From Streptomyces sp. WZ.A104 (GTDB lineage: Bacteria > Actinomycetota > Actinomycetes > Streptomycetales > Streptomycetaceae): DNA of 64,000 nucleotides. Both the position numbers and the translations under genes were made by a program. Within the stretch, counting starts at the first letter, position 1, and every line of letters begins with the position of its first letter. The DNA is taken from contig NZ_NWVL01000015.1 of NCBI RefSeq assembly GCF_002382885.1, positions 1-64,000 on the forward strand, written 5' to 3'. The notes under the pieces are model-generated. The model searched no databases, was not told the origin of the DNA, and was given only the letters and a program-made list of their open reading frames with translations. Below, piece after piece: positions 50,934 to 59,686 of this stretch.

Positions 50934-51230
50934 GTGATCTTCAAGCGCATCGGAAATGGGCGGCCTTACCCCGACCACGGCCGGGAAAGCACCCGACAGT
51001 GGGCGGATGTCGCGCCGCGTCCGGTCCGCCTGGACCAGCTCGTGACCACCAAGGGCCAGCTGGACCTGGAGACCCTCCTCGCCGAGGACTCCACGTTCTA
51101 CGGCGACCTCTTCGCCCACGTCGTGAAGTGGCAGGGCGACCTCTACCTGGAGGACGGGCTGCACCGGGCGGTCCGGGCCGCGCTCCAGCAGCGCCAGGTG
51201 CTGCACGCCCGCGTCCTCGACCTGGGCTGA
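50934..51230 (+). CDS. Conserved actinobacterial protein (98 aa)
   Basis: 98 aa, GTG start. Compact alpha/beta protein with the segment WQGDLYLEDGLHRAVRAALQ that recalls a ParB-like nucleotide-binding helix. Sometimes annotated as an antitoxin, but no toxin gene lies beside it. Divergent from the HerA-like gene. Confidence 0.7.
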   Translation: MIFKRIGNGRPYPDHGRESTRQWADVAPRPVRLDQLVTTKGQLDLETLLAEDSTFYGDLFAHVVKWQGDLYLEDGLHRAVRAALQQRQVLHARVLDLG

Positions 51231-51242
51231 CGCCCCCGGGGG

Positions 51243-51284
51243 CTTCACCCGGCCCTCTTCACCCGGCCCTCTTCACCCGTACCC
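51243..51284. repeat. 14-nt tandem repeat, three copies
   Basis: CTTCACCCGGCCCT repeated at 51243 and 51257 with a diverged third unit at 51271, immediately after the 98-aa gene. Confidence 0.8.
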
Positions 51285-51391
51285 GACCCTCGCCTGCCGA
51301 TTCGGGCCTTTCGGGTGCTTTCGTGCGCATCCGGGTGCCATACGTTGATCATTTAGTACGCATCATCACCGGGTCGCACTACGCTGCCTCC

Positions 51392-52015
51392 ATGAGCATG
51401 CTCACTCCCCCCGGCATGGGCGGAAAGTACCGCATCACGGGCGACACCTACCCCCGCATGCGTCGCCCCCGGCGCCGCGGCAGGCTGGTCCTCGCGGGGG
51501 TCTGCGCGGTCGTCGCCCTCGGCCTGGCCGGCTGGGGCACGCTCCAGCTCATCGACGCCTTCACCGGCGGCGACAAGAGCGCCAACGCGGTCGGCCACCA
51601 GCGGGACTGCCCCACCCCGAAGCCATCGACCCCCGCCCGGGCGCTGCCGAAACCGGCCGCCATCAAGGTGAACGTCTACAACGCGACGACCCGAAGCGGC
51701 CTGGCCAAGTCCGCGGCCGAGGAGCTCAAGAAGCGCGGCTTCGCCGTCGGCGAGGTGGGCAACGCGTCCAAGGAGTACGACAAGAAGGTGCCGGGCACGG
51801 CCGTGCTGCTGGGCGCGCCGACCGCGACGAACGGGAGCTTCACCGTGCTCGGCACGCAGCTGGTGGGCACCGTGCAGAAGACCGACACCCGCAAGACCGC
51901 GGAGGTCGACCTGATCCTCGGCGCGAAGTTCAAGGCGTTCAACACCCCGCAGGAGGCGACCGCCGCGATGGCGGCCCTGACGGCGAAGCCGTCCCCGGCC
52001 CCGTCCTCCTGCTGA
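51392..52015 (+). CDS. LytR C-terminal domain membrane protein
   Basis: 207 aa, ATG at 51392 or 51398. One membrane helix (residues about 32-52), then an extracytoplasmic LytR_C domain (IKVNVYNATTRSGLAKSAAE ... RGFAVGEVGNASKEY). It lacks the catalytic LCP domain, as is common for stand-alone LytR_C proteins of actinobacteria, and is thought to take part in envelope assembly. Confidence 0.87.
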   Translation: MSMLTPPGMGGKYRITGDTYPRMRRPRRRGRLVLAGVCAVVALGLAGWGTLQLIDAFTGGDKSANAVGHQRDCPTPKPSTPARALPKPAAIKVNVYNATTRSGLAKSAAEELKKRGFAVGEVGNASKEYDKKVPGTAVLLGAPTATNGSFTVLGTQLVGTVQKTDTRKTAEVDLILGAKFKAFNTPQEATAAMAALTAKPSPAPSSC

Positions 52016-52016
52016 G

Positions 52017-52043
52017 CCTGCGGGTACCCGGGGTACCCGCAGG
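52017..52043. terminator. Hairpin terminator after the LytR_C gene
   Basis: 12-bp perfect stem CCTGCGGGTACC/GGTACCCGCAGG with a 3-nt loop between convergent genes. Confidence 0.8.
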
Positions 52044-52052
52044 CCCCACGGA

Positions 52053-52688
52053 CTACTCGGCCGTGCCGTACATCCGGTCACCCGCGTCGCCGAGGCCCGG
52101 CACGATGTAGCCGTGCTCGTTGAGCCGCTCGTCGACCGAGGCGGTGACGACGGTGACCGGGGTGCCCGCCAGCTCGCGCTCCATCACCTCGACGCCCTCG
52201 GGCGCCGCGAGCAGGACGACGGCGGTGACGTCGTCGGCGCCGCGCTTGATCAGCTCGCGGATCGCCGCGACGAGGGTGCCGCCGGTGGCCAGCATCGGGT
52301 CCAGGACGTAGACCTGGCGGCCGGAGAGGTCCTCGGGCATCCGCGTCGCGTACGTCTCCGCCTCCAGCGTCTCCTCGTTGCGGATCATGCCGAGGAAGCC
52401 CACCTCGGCGGTCGGCAGCAGGCGCACCATGCCGTCCAGCATGCCGAGGCCGGCGCGCAGGATCGGGACGACGAGGGGACGGGGGTGCGACAGCTTGACC
52501 CCCGTCGTGGGCGTCACCGGGGTGTCGATGTCGACCTGCTCGGTGCGCACATCCCTGGTGGCCTCGTAGGCGAGGAGGGTGACCAGCTCGTCGGCGAGCC
52601 GCCGGAAGGTCGGGGAGTCGGTGCGCTTGTCGCGCAGCGTGGTGAGTTTGTGCGCCACCAGCGGGTGGTCGACGACGTGGATCCGCAT
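52053..52688 (-). CDS. upp: Uracil phosphoribosyltransferase
   Basis: 211 aa. PRPP-binding motif [16 protein letters not shown] and the uracil-binding C-terminus ([16 protein letters not shown]) are intact. Salvages uracil to UMP. Normal length for the family. Confidence 0.97.
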   Translation of the reverse strand: MRIHVVDHPLVAHKLTTLRDKRTDSPTFRRLADELVTLLAYEATRDVRTEQVDIDTPVTPTTGVKLSHPRPLVVPILRAGLGMLDGMVRLLPTAEVGFLGMIRNEETLEAETYATRMPEDLSGRQVYVLDPMLATGGTLVAAIRELIKRGADDVTAVVLLAAPEGVEVMERELAGTPVTVVTASVDERLNEHGYIVPGLGDAGDRMYGTAE

Positions 52689-52790
52689 GCGTCAACAGTA
52701 ACCGTGCCGCCCGGCACTCTGCGCTGGCATCAACCACCTGTTCGGGGGGAAGGTGGGGGCATACGGACCCAGCATTGGGGTGGTGAGTCG

Positions 52791-53042
52791 ATGCCGCACG
52801 GGGAAGAGCAGCGGAACCCGGGCTCACGCGGGGTGGGCGACGCGCTCGACGCGCGCGACCCGCAGGGCGTGACGGGTGATGTCGAGGACGCGCAGGAGAG
52901 TGACGCGGCCCGCCGCCGCCGACGCGCCCAGTTCCTCCGCGAGCTCCACGAGGCCAAGCAGCTGCGCGACCGGGTGCAGCCGCGCCGGGCCCGTGCGGCC
53001 CGTATGCGGCAACAGATGCGGATGCGCACCTTCCGCTGGTGA
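52791..53042 (+). CDS. Small basic protein
   Basis: 83 aa; the C-terminal half is Arg/Gln-rich and helical (ARRRRRAQFLRELHEAKQL ...). No recognised family. Divergent from upp. It may bind nucleic acid. Confidence 0.55.
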   Translation: MPHGEEQRNPGSRGVGDALDARDPQGVTGDVEDAQESDAARRRRRAQFLRELHEAKQLRDRVQPRRARAARMRQQMRMRTFRW

Positions 53043-53281
53043 AGCCCCGTGCCGCCCTCTCGTACCACCGGCGCACTCCCCCTCTGATCGAGCCATCATC
53101 GGCTCCGTCAGGGCGAGGGCCGACCAGGCACTCCTGGAACTGATGGCCGACGCAACGGTCGAAGAGGTCTCGCACGGCGCTTGTTTCTGCCACGATGCCG
53201 ATTGGGCGGGGCTCAGGGCGGACGGATCACCGGCTGCCCTCCCGTCGGACCGATTCACCTATGACCAGTGGGAGAGTCACG

Positions 53282-53836
53282 GTGTACTTCGCCGCACTGC
53301 TCGCGCGCACCGAAGACGGGTGGGAAGCGAGCGACACAGAGCTCGACGATGTGGAGACCCTGTCCGACCTGACGGATCTGGCCCGGGACGCCTCGGTGGA
53401 CGAGGACACGGTCCTGGTCTACATCGAGCAGGAGGACGCCTGGTTCGGCGTCGTCCGGGTGGACGGTGAGGAGGACCCCCGTATCTACGTCTCGGACGCG
53501 TCCGCCGCCGCCCGCTCCTCGTACGGGGAGATCCTGCTCACCGACGAGATGCTCGGCCGCGAACCAGGGGCCGAGGACGAGATCGCCGCCCTGGAGGAGC
53601 TCGTCGACCTCGACGGCACCGAGGACGGCGAGCCGGAACGATCCGCCCCCGGGGCCGCCGGCCCGGACGACGACGCCGCCGACCCGGACGCCGTACCGGC
53701 GGGACCGATCGGTGAGCTCGGGGTCCTCGCGGACCTCGGGATGTCCGAGAAGGAGCTGCTGACCCTGCAGACGGACGCGCTCGCGGAGATCGCGGAGGCC
53801 GTGGGAGCGTCCGACGTCCTGGAATCGGTCCGCTAG
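53282..53836 (+). CDS. tRNA adenosine deaminase-associated protein
   Basis: 184 aa from the GTG at 53282. Begins VYFAALLARTEDGWEASDTE and ends with TDALAEIAEAVGASDVLESV, the two conserved blocks of the actinobacterial family always found next to tadA. The middle is an acidic linker (residues about 110-140). Function not established. Confidence 0.9.
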   Translation: MYFAALLARTEDGWEASDTELDDVETLSDLTDLARDASVDEDTVLVYIEQEDAWFGVVRVDGEEDPRIYVSDASAAARSSYGEILLTDEMLGREPGAEDEIAALEELVDLDGTEDGEPERSAPGAAGPDDDAADPDAVPAGPIGELGVLADLGMSEKELLTLQTDALAEIAEAVGASDVLESVR

Positions 53837-53929
53837 GGCGGCGCCGGGGTGCGCCGTCCGCAGTCCGCTGACCGTCGTGCCCTGTCCGCTGACCGTCGTT
53901 TTTGTCGTGCGATTAACTAGGGTCCGCGG

Positions 53930-54448
53930 GTGACCGCACCGCCTCCGCACCCCTCACCCCCGCCCTCCCCCGGTCCTGTACCCCAGCCCGATCCGGTACG
54001 CGACCCCTGGCAGTCACCGATGCGCCGCGCCCTGGCCCAGGCCGCGCAGGCGGCGTCGGCCGGCGATGTACCGGTCGGCGCCGTCGTCCTCGGCCCCGAC
54101 GGCGCGCCGCTCGCCGTCGGGCACAACGAGCGCGAGGCCACCGGCGACCCGACCGCGCACGCGGAGATCCTGGCCCTGCGCCGCGCGGCCGCGGCCCACG
54201 GCGAGTGGCGGCTGACCGGCTGCACGCTCGTGGTCACCCTGGAGCCCTGCACGATGTGCGCGGGCGCGCTGGTCCAGGCCCGGGTGGACCGGGTCGTCTA
54301 CGGGGCCCGGGACGAGAAGGCGGGGGCGGCCGGATCTCTCTGGGACGTCGTCCGCGACCGCCGCCTCAACCACCGTCCGGAGGTCATCGGCGGGGTGCTG
54401 GAAGCGGAGTGCGCCGAGCAGCTGACGGCCTTCTTCCGGGCGCTCTGA
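53930..54448 (+). CDS. tadA: tRNA-specific adenosine deaminase TadA
   Basis: 172 aa from the GTG at 53930; a Pro-rich leader of about 25 residues precedes the domain, and an internal ATG at 54020 may be the true start. Cytidine-deaminase fold with HAE (zinc ligand and proton shuttle) and EPCTMCAGA. Converts A34 to inosine in tRNA-Arg(ACG). Confidence 0.94.
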   Translation: MTAPPPHPSPPPSPGPVPQPDPVRDPWQSPMRRALAQAAQAASAGDVPVGAVVLGPDGAPLAVGHNEREATGDPTAHAEILALRRAAAAHGEWRLTGCTLVVTLEPCTMCAGALVQARVDRVVYGARDEKAGAAGSLWDVVRDRRLNHRPEVIGGVLEAECAEQLTAFFRAL

Positions 54449-54538
54449 CCCCGTACGGTCGCACGCTGCCGTTCCCTGCGGTCCGGCCGCCGGGAACCGA
54501 TTTCTTTCCGCACCCCGGGATGGTCTAAGCTCTCTCTC

Positions 54539-54626
54539 GGTAGCGTGTCCGAGCGGCCGAAGGAGCTCGCCTCGAAAGCGAGTGTGGCGTAACCCGTCAC
54601 CGTGGGTTCAAATCCCACCGCTACCG
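54539..54626 (+). tRNA. tRNA-Ser (anticodon CGA)
   Basis: 88 nt. Acceptor stem GGTAGCG/CGCTACC with discriminator G, anticodon stem CTCGC/GCGAG with loop CTCGAAA (anticodon 54573-54575), long variable arm typical of serine tRNAs, and T-arm GTGGG-TTCAAAT-CCCAC. CCA is not encoded. Confidence 0.97.
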
Positions 54627-54634
54627 CTGGTAGA

Positions 54635-54667
54635 CGAAGGGCCCGGCTCGATGAGCCGGGCCCTTCG
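54635..54667. terminator. Hairpin terminator after tRNA-Ser
   Basis: 15-bp perfect stem (54635-54649 with 54653-54667) and 3-nt loop, 8 nt after the tRNA. Confidence 0.88.
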
Positions 54668-54797
54668 CGTTGCCCTCTGTCTCGGTTCCCGTCTCACTTC
54701 CCGTCTCAGTTACTCGTACTGAGTCTTCCGATTAGCCAGCGGGCAGTCTTCGGAGGCCTCACAATCTGAGGGTCGTCCGGCGGGGGGAAGGCGGAGC

Positions 54798-55088
54798 ATG
54801 GACCCAGAAGTGACACAGGCGATCGCCACGGTGCTGGTGGCTGCCACAGGTTCGGCCGTCGCTGCGATAGCCAGCGGAAAGTTGCGCGGGCTTCTTCGAG
54901 CGATCTTTCGGCGCCCACGAGAAACCTCCGTGATCGTGGAGGTGGACGGCAAGCGTGTCGAGCTGAGCGGTGAGCAACTCAGCCCGGAAGCCGTGCAGGC
55001 GCTCATCCAGCGCCTACGCGACACACGGAGCGGCGCCGCGCGTGCAGGTGAATCGGAGAAGACCTCGGGGGGCGCGACCGGTGAGTGA
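54798..55088 (+). CDS. EACC1-like small membrane protein
   Basis: 96 aa. One membrane helix (residues about 6-27), a basic stretch (KLRGLLRAIFRRPRE) and a small domain VIVEVDGKRVELSGEQLSPE ... VQALIQRLRD. This resembles effector-associated constant component 1 (EACC1), a small subunit of actinobacterial NTP-dependent conflict systems. The codon use and base composition are visibly less GC-rich than the neighbours. It overlaps the next gene by 8 nt. No effector gene is adjacent. Confidence 0.6.
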   Translation: MDPEVTQAIATVLVAATGSAVAAIASGKLRGLLRAIFRRPRETSVIVEVDGKRVELSGEQLSPEAVQALIQRLRDTRSGAARAGESEKTSGGATGE

Positions 55089-55353
55089 AGAGGTAATCGG
55101 CCCGGCGGAGGATCTCGCAGCGGCGCCCGTTCAAGATGGCGCAGCAGCCGTTACGACGGTGTCATCCCACTTCAAGATGGTCTTCATCGCAGTCGTGGCC
55201 ATAACCGTCGGTGCTCTGGCGGCGAATCTCTACATCGCCATCTTCGTGGAGGAGCCGACCGAGGCGGCCAAGTCGGCGATGGACTCGTGCTCGACCATCG
55301 CCAACCTTGGCTTTGGGGCCATCGTCGGGCTGCTCGGCGGCAAGGCGGTCTAA
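55081..55353 (+). CDS. Small two-helix membrane protein paired with the EACC1-like gene
   Basis: 90 aa from the GTG at 55081 (overlaps the upstream stop). Hydrophobic segments at about residues 32-52 and 72-86 (FGAIVGLLGG). No recognised family. The overlap with the EACC1-like gene suggests that the two products work together. A hairpin terminator begins at the stop codon. Confidence 0.6.
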   Translation: MSEEVIGPAEDLAAAPVQDGAAAVTTVSSHFKMVFIAVVAITVGALAANLYIAIFVEEPTEAAKSAMDSCSTIANLGFGAIVGLLGGKAV

Positions 55354-55385
55354 GGGCTGCCCCGCAATCCTGGCGGGACAGCCCT
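55353..55385 (+). terminator. Hairpin terminator after the EACC1-like pair
   Basis: 13-bp stem with one wobble (55353-55365 with 55373-55385), 7-nt loop. Confidence 0.75.
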
Positions 55386-55448
55386 CAAGGGTCTGTCGTT
55401 CGGATCAGGCCGGACCCCGCGAGCCCGGCATGATCCGGACGACAGGCC

Positions 55449-56630
55449 TTAAGCGCCCGACGGGACCTCCCCCAGCGCCTTCCAGCGGATGCGGGTCGCG
55501 CAGGCCGACACGAGGAGCGCCGACAGCGCGACCGCGCCCATGCCCCACAGCAGGCTTCCGGCGGCGGCGATGAAACCGATCATCGCGGGACCGGCCAGCA
55601 GACCCGTGGTGCCCATGGCGGCGACCAGGGCCAGCGCGTCCGGTCCCTGGCGGGCGGCGGCGACGTAGAGGCACGGGGTCACCGCGGCGATGCCGAGCCC
55701 GACGCAGGCGAATCCGATCAGTGTCGGCACCACGCCACCGACCAGCAGGGCCACCGCGAGGCCCGAACCGGCCAGCACGCTGCCGGCGCGGACGACCCGG
55801 CCGTCGCCCCAGCGGGTGCGCCAGCCGTCGGCGAAGAGGCGGGCCACGACCATCATGATCGAGACCACCGCGATGCCCAGCGGGGCGACCTCCGCACCGG
55901 CCTTGACCACGTCCTCCAGGTAGAGCGCCGACCAGTCGTTCATGGCGCCCTCCGTGACCGTGCCGAAGGCCATCGCCAGGCCCATCCAGATCGTCACCTT
56001 GGTCGGCAGGGTCAGCTTGCGGCGGCCCTTGTCCTCCTTGGCCGCTTCTGGCCGGGGGTCCTCCGTGAGCAGTCCCGGCCGGGAGTAGGCGATCAGCAGC
56101 ACCAGAACGACCGCCGCCACGCCGAAGTGGGCCGCGAGCGACGTGGTCCACAGGTTCATACCGGACGCCAGGAGCGCGGCCCCCAGCGAGCCCGCGCTGA
56201 ACGTGGCGTGGAGCTGGGACAGTGCCGTGCGCTCGTAGCGGACTTCGAGCGCGGCCCCCTGGGCGTTCATCGCGACGTTGAGGCAGCCGACGGCGACCCC
56301 GTCGAGGCAGATGACCAGGAGGGCGACCGGGTAGTTCGGTGCCACCGCCAGGGCGAGCAGGAGCAGCCCGAGGGCGAGGGCCGAGACGAAGGTGAGGCGC
56401 CGGGAGCCCAGCCTCCTCATCAGCGGTCCCACGAGGGGGAACGAGCTCGCCGCGCCCGCCCCGCAGGCCATCAGGAGGAGGCCCACTTCCGCCTCGCTCA
56501 GACCGAGTTCCGTCTTGAGGGCGGGGAGCCGTGACGCCCAGGTGGCGTACTGGAAGCCGAGGAAACAGAACAGGGCCGCGATCGCCACCTGCGTACGGCG
56601 GAAATCGTCGTTGATCCGGAACACCGACAT
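55449..56630 (-). CDS. MFS transporter
   Basis: 393 aa, about 12 membrane helices, with the loop motif GPLMRRLGSRRL between helices 2 and 3. Resembles efflux-type MFS proteins of the YbjJ/FucP-like group. Its ATG shares one base with the stop of the acetyltransferase gene (TGATG). Last gene of the minus-strand operon; probably exports its product. Confidence 0.9.
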   Translation of the reverse strand: MSVFRINDDFRRTQVAIAALFCFLGFQYATWASRLPALKTELGLSEAEVGLLLMACGAGAASSFPLVGPLMRRLGSRRLTFVSALALGLLLLALAVAPNYPVALLVICLDGVAVGCLNVAMNAQGAALEVRYERTALSQLHATFSAGSLGAALLASGMNLWTTSLAAHFGVAAVVLVLLIAYSRPGLLTEDPRPEAAKEDKGRRKLTLPTKVTIWMGLAMAFGTVTEGAMNDWSALYLEDVVKAGAEVAPLGIAVVSIMMVVARLFADGWRTRWGDGRVVRAGSVLAGSGLAVALLVGGVVPTLIGFACVGLGIAAVTPCLYVAAARQGPDALALVAAMGTTGLLAGPAMIGFIAAAGSLLWGMGAVALSALLVSACATRIRWKALGEVPSGA

Positions 56631-57169
56631 CAGCTCACTTCGTTCTTCCGCGACGCCCCGCGCGCCGGGGAACTCACCGCCATGGACATGTACACCGCGT
56701 CCTCGCCGTAGCCCGGCGGCAGCCCGACCTCGGTGTGGGGTGCGTAGCCACGGGCCGACCAGAAGGTGTCGCTGCCTCCCACGGCGATCAGGGAGATCCG
56801 TTCGTAGCTCCGCGAACCGGCGGTGGCGGACAGGTGGTCGATCAGCCGCGTGCCCCAGCCCCGGCGCCGGAACTCCTCGGCGACGACGCAGTCGTGCAGA
56901 TGCAGATTGGCCGAGCGGAAGACGGTGTCCTCCTCCCGCCCCAGATCGGGGTACCGGCGGAAGGGGTAGGGCAGGGCCAGTACGTAGCCCACGGTCCGCC
57001 GCTCGTGTTCCAGGAGGAAGCAGGTCTCCGGGGACGCCCGGGCTCTGGACTTCAGGGCCTCCTGCTCCTCCGAGAGAGAGCTGCCGGTGTACGTCCGCGC
57101 CTCCAGCGCGGTGATGCCGCTCCAGTCGTCCTCGACGATCCGGCGGATGCGTGGCGCGTCGTGACCCAT
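56630..57169 (-). CDS. GNAT N-acetyltransferase
   Basis: 179 aa. Acetyl-CoA binding motif VVAEEFRRRGWGTRLIDHL (R/QxxGxG/A), followed by FWSARGYAPH typical of the GNAT C-terminus. Starts 4 nt after the decarboxylase stop. May acetylate an amine produced by that enzyme, or serve self-protection. Confidence 0.88.
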   Translation of the reverse strand: MGHDAPRIRRIVEDDWSGITALEARTYTGSSLSEEQEALKSRARASPETCFLLEHERRTVGYVLALPYPFRRYPDLGREEDTVFRSANLHLHDCVVAEEFRRRGWGTRLIDHLSATAGSRSYERISLIAVGGSDTFWSARGYAPHTEVGLPPGYGEDAVYMSMAVSSPARGASRKNEVS

Positions 57170-57173
57170 CGGT

Positions 57174-58346
57174 TCAGGCCCTTTCGTCGATCAGCGTGTG
57201 GGGAAGGGGGCTGAACCCGTTGAATCCCTGGGTCATGTAGCCGGTGGCGTAGGCGCCGCACGCGAAGATCCAGACCGGGTCTCCGGACGCCGCGTCCCGG
57301 GGTACGGGGACGGGGTCTCTGCCGTAGGCGTCGTCGCTGTCGCAGGTCGGGCCCGCGATGACGGCGGGCACGTGCTCGGTTCCGGTCCCGGCGTGGGTCG
57401 GGAAGACCAGCCGGTACCGCACCCCGTCCATCTCGTACAGGCCGTTGAACTTGCCGCAGCTCAGATACAGCCAGTTCTCCCGCTCCCCGTCGAGCTGCCC
57501 GCGTGTGGTCAGCCGGGACACATGGGCCCGGATCGCGCCGTGGTCCGCGACCAGATGGCGGCCCGGCTCCATGAGGAAGCGGAGGGGTGACTCCGAGGCC
57601 TCGCCGAGCCGCTGCATGCCCTCGCGGATCACGGTGAAGATCTTGTCCACCGGAGGGTCGAGCCGTCGGCCCTGCCGGTCGGCGTACCCGAGCGCGGGCA
57701 GGCCGCCGCCGAGGTTGACGTGGTCGAGGAGGATGCCGCGCCCGTTCAGCGTGACGATGACGTCGGCCAGGGTCTCGAAGGCCCGGCGCCAGGCCTCGGA
57801 CGTCATCTGCTGGGAGCCGACATGGACCGACAGGCCCGCGGGTGTCAGGCCCGCCTGCCGTGCCGCCTCCAGCACCCGGACCGCGTCCGCCGCCGAGCAG
57901 CCGAACTTGCGGCTGAGGCCCCACAGCGCGCCGTACCCGTCGGTGGCCAGCCGGCAGAAGACCCGGGAGCCGGGGGCGTGGACGGCGATCGCCGCCACGT
58001 CTTCGAGGCTGTCGGTGGCGAAGTCCCGGACGCCGAGGCGGTGGGCGGCGGCGATGTCGCGGTCGGACTTGATGGTGTTCCCGTAGTGGATCCTCTCCAG
58101 CGGAACCCCGGTCGCGATGGCCTGCTCGATCTCCCGGGGGCTGGCCGCGTCGAACCCGGAGCCCAGTTCCGCGAGGCGGAGCAGGACCCCGTCCACCGGG
58201 CAGGCCTTCATCGCGAAGCGGACCGAGAGGCCGGGCAGCTCCTCGGTGAGGGCGGTGAACTGTGCCTCGATCCCCGCGAGATCGAAGACGATCACATCCT
58301 CGGGGGCGGCCGCCAGGGCCGCGCGCATACGTGCTGTCCCGTCCAT
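57174..58346 (-). CDS. PLP-dependent decarboxylase (ornithine/basic amino acid, fold III)
   Basis: 390 aa from the ATG at 58346 (a GTG at 58352 would overlap the upstream stop). Fold-III group IV enzyme: PLP lysine in FAMKACP, HVGSQQ, glycine loop LGGGLPALG, EPGRHLVA and catalytic Cys in GPTCDSDD. The size matches the short eukaryote-like ornithine decarboxylases rather than LysA. It likely decarboxylates a basic or modified amino acid in this pathway. Confidence 0.88.
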   Translation of the reverse strand: MDGTARMRAALAAAPEDVIVFDLAGIEAQFTALTEELPGLSVRFAMKACPVDGVLLRLAELGSGFDAASPREIEQAIATGVPLERIHYGNTIKSDRDIAAAHRLGVRDFATDSLEDVAAIAVHAPGSRVFCRLATDGYGALWGLSRKFGCSAADAVRVLEAARQAGLTPAGLSVHVGSQQMTSEAWRRAFETLADVIVTLNGRGILLDHVNLGGGLPALGYADRQGRRLDPPVDKIFTVIREGMQRLGEASESPLRFLMEPGRHLVADHGAIRAHVSRLTTRGQLDGERENWLYLSCGKFNGLYEMDGVRYRLVFPTHAGTGTEHVPAVIAGPTCDSDDAYGRDPVPVPRDAASGDPVWIFACGAYATGYMTQGFNGFSPLPHTLIDERA

Positions 58347-58348
58347 GA

Positions 58349-59686
58349 TCACAGGCCCGGGCCCGACGGTCCGGGGGCCCCGTGAAGGCGCACGGTCCGG
58401 CTCGCCCGCACCATCTCTCCCCACGACTCGATCAGGAACGCGAAGTCCTCGATGTCCTCGCACGCCTCGTCGAGCAGCCGCTTCCCCTCCTCCTCCAGGA
58501 GCCCGGCGAACTCGGTGTACCGACCGCCGAGTCCGCGGTAGGAGCGGTCCAGGACCTCCAGCCGGTGGACGTTCCCGGACCGGTCCAGGCGCGTGCTCTC
58601 TCGGACGAGCCGGGCCGTCTCGGCCGGGCGGAGGAGTCCGTCCCCGTCGAGCAGGGCGCCGCCCGCGGCCGCCATCCGGTCGTAGATGTCGTTGAAGTAG
58701 AGCATCGACAGGAAGAACTTCACCAGCCGCCGGTGGTAGGCGCTGAATCCGGCGTCCGTGCGGCGTTCGGGGGTGTAGAAGTTGACGATGTTGCGGTTGT
58801 GCAGGACGCCGGGGAGCCGCGCGTCGTGCACGAGGTGGAGCAGGAAGTAGTCGCTGCCGATGGTGTTGACCGCCGGCGGCAGCGGCACGTTCTCGTACAC
58901 CTCGCGGTGGAGGCTGATGTTGCACATGTCGACCCGCATGGGGTCGACGACGGTCAGGAGCGCGTGGTCCTGTCGAAACGGCTCGGTGCCCGCGCCGCGG
59001 AAGGACTCCTCGACCAGCTCCCGCTTTCTGCTCTCCGGCCACTCCGGGGGTGCCCAGAGGCTCACGATGTCGTAGTAGATCTCCGGGTCGAGCCTCTGCA
59101 CCTCGCCGATGTCCACGGACAGTTCGCCCACGAAGGAGCTGCCGACCAGCAACACCGGCTTGTCCGCGTCCGACGGGTCGAGCAGGGTCTCGGTGACGCC
59201 GTCCGCCGCGTCCCGGGCGCGCCTGCCCAGCGAGGTGAGTTCGTGGTGAACGGGGTGGACGGGCGTGCCGTCCTCCTGGACCTGGAAGGCGCTGTCGGAG
59301 TCCCTGCGGTGCACCGACTCGCAGCCGAGAGCACCGGCGATCAGGAAGGCCCGGTTGGTGCACGCCCCGTAGGAGACGTCGGGCGGGAGCATCAGACCGA
59401 GCAGCCGGTCCGGGGCGGTGGCCCCGGAGCGCTCCAGCACCAGCCGCAGGAAGTCCCGCTGCGCTGCTTCGTCGAGGTGGTGTACGTGGACGTTCGCCGC
59501 CCGGTGTTCGGCGGCGAGGACCCCGGCGTGCTCCTGGAACGTCCGCCGGTCGGAGGAGTCCAGGATCAGCAGGTGCACCTCGACGCCGAAGTGTTCCGCC
59601 GCGTGGTCGGCCTCCGCACCGACCGCCGAAAGGGTCTTCGCGCAGGGCCGGTTCGTGGGAAGGGCCAGGCAGATACGGCGCATCAC
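58349..59686 (-). CDS. DUF6271-like protein (possible glycosyltransferase-type fold)
   Basis: 445 aa. Alpha/beta start MMRRICLALPTNRPCAKTL resembles family-2 glycosyltransferase openings and DUF6271 proteins; a D-x-D-like SDSAF and HRRDSD occur near residue 135. The rest is helical, with a charged end. Start overlaps the PhyH stop (ATGA). Its activity is unknown. Confidence 0.65.
   Translation of the reverse strand: MMRRICLALPTNRPCAKTLSAVGAEADHAAEHFGVEVHLLILDSSDRRTFQEHAGVLAAEHRAANVHVHHLDEAAQRDFLRLVLERSGATAPDRLLGLMLPPDVSYGACTNRAFLIAGALGCESVHRRDSDSAFQVQEDGTPVHPVHHELTSLGRRARDAADGVTETLLDPSDADKPVLLVGSSFVGELSVDIGEVQRLDPEIYYDIVSLWAPPEWPESRKRELVEESFRGAGTEPFRQDHALLTVVDPMRVDMCNISLHREVYENVPLPPAVNTIGSDYFLLHLVHDARLPGVLHNRNIVNFYTPERRTDAGFSAYHRRLVKFFLSMLYFNDIYDRMAAAGGALLDGDGLLRPAETARLVRESTRLDRSGNVHRLEVLDRSYRGLGGRYTEFAGLLEEEGKRLLDEACEDIEDFAFLIESWGEMVRASRTVRLHGAPGPSGPGL

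Noticed and set aside
50934..51230. Antitoxin (VapB-like) call for the 98-aa protein
   Set aside because: No PIN-domain or other toxin gene adjoins it and no AbrB/RHH fold is apparent.
53043..53281. Possible small gene between the basic protein and the tadA-associated gene
   Set aside because: Short frames here have no ribosome site or recognisable protein features; I see no gene in this 239-nt stretch.
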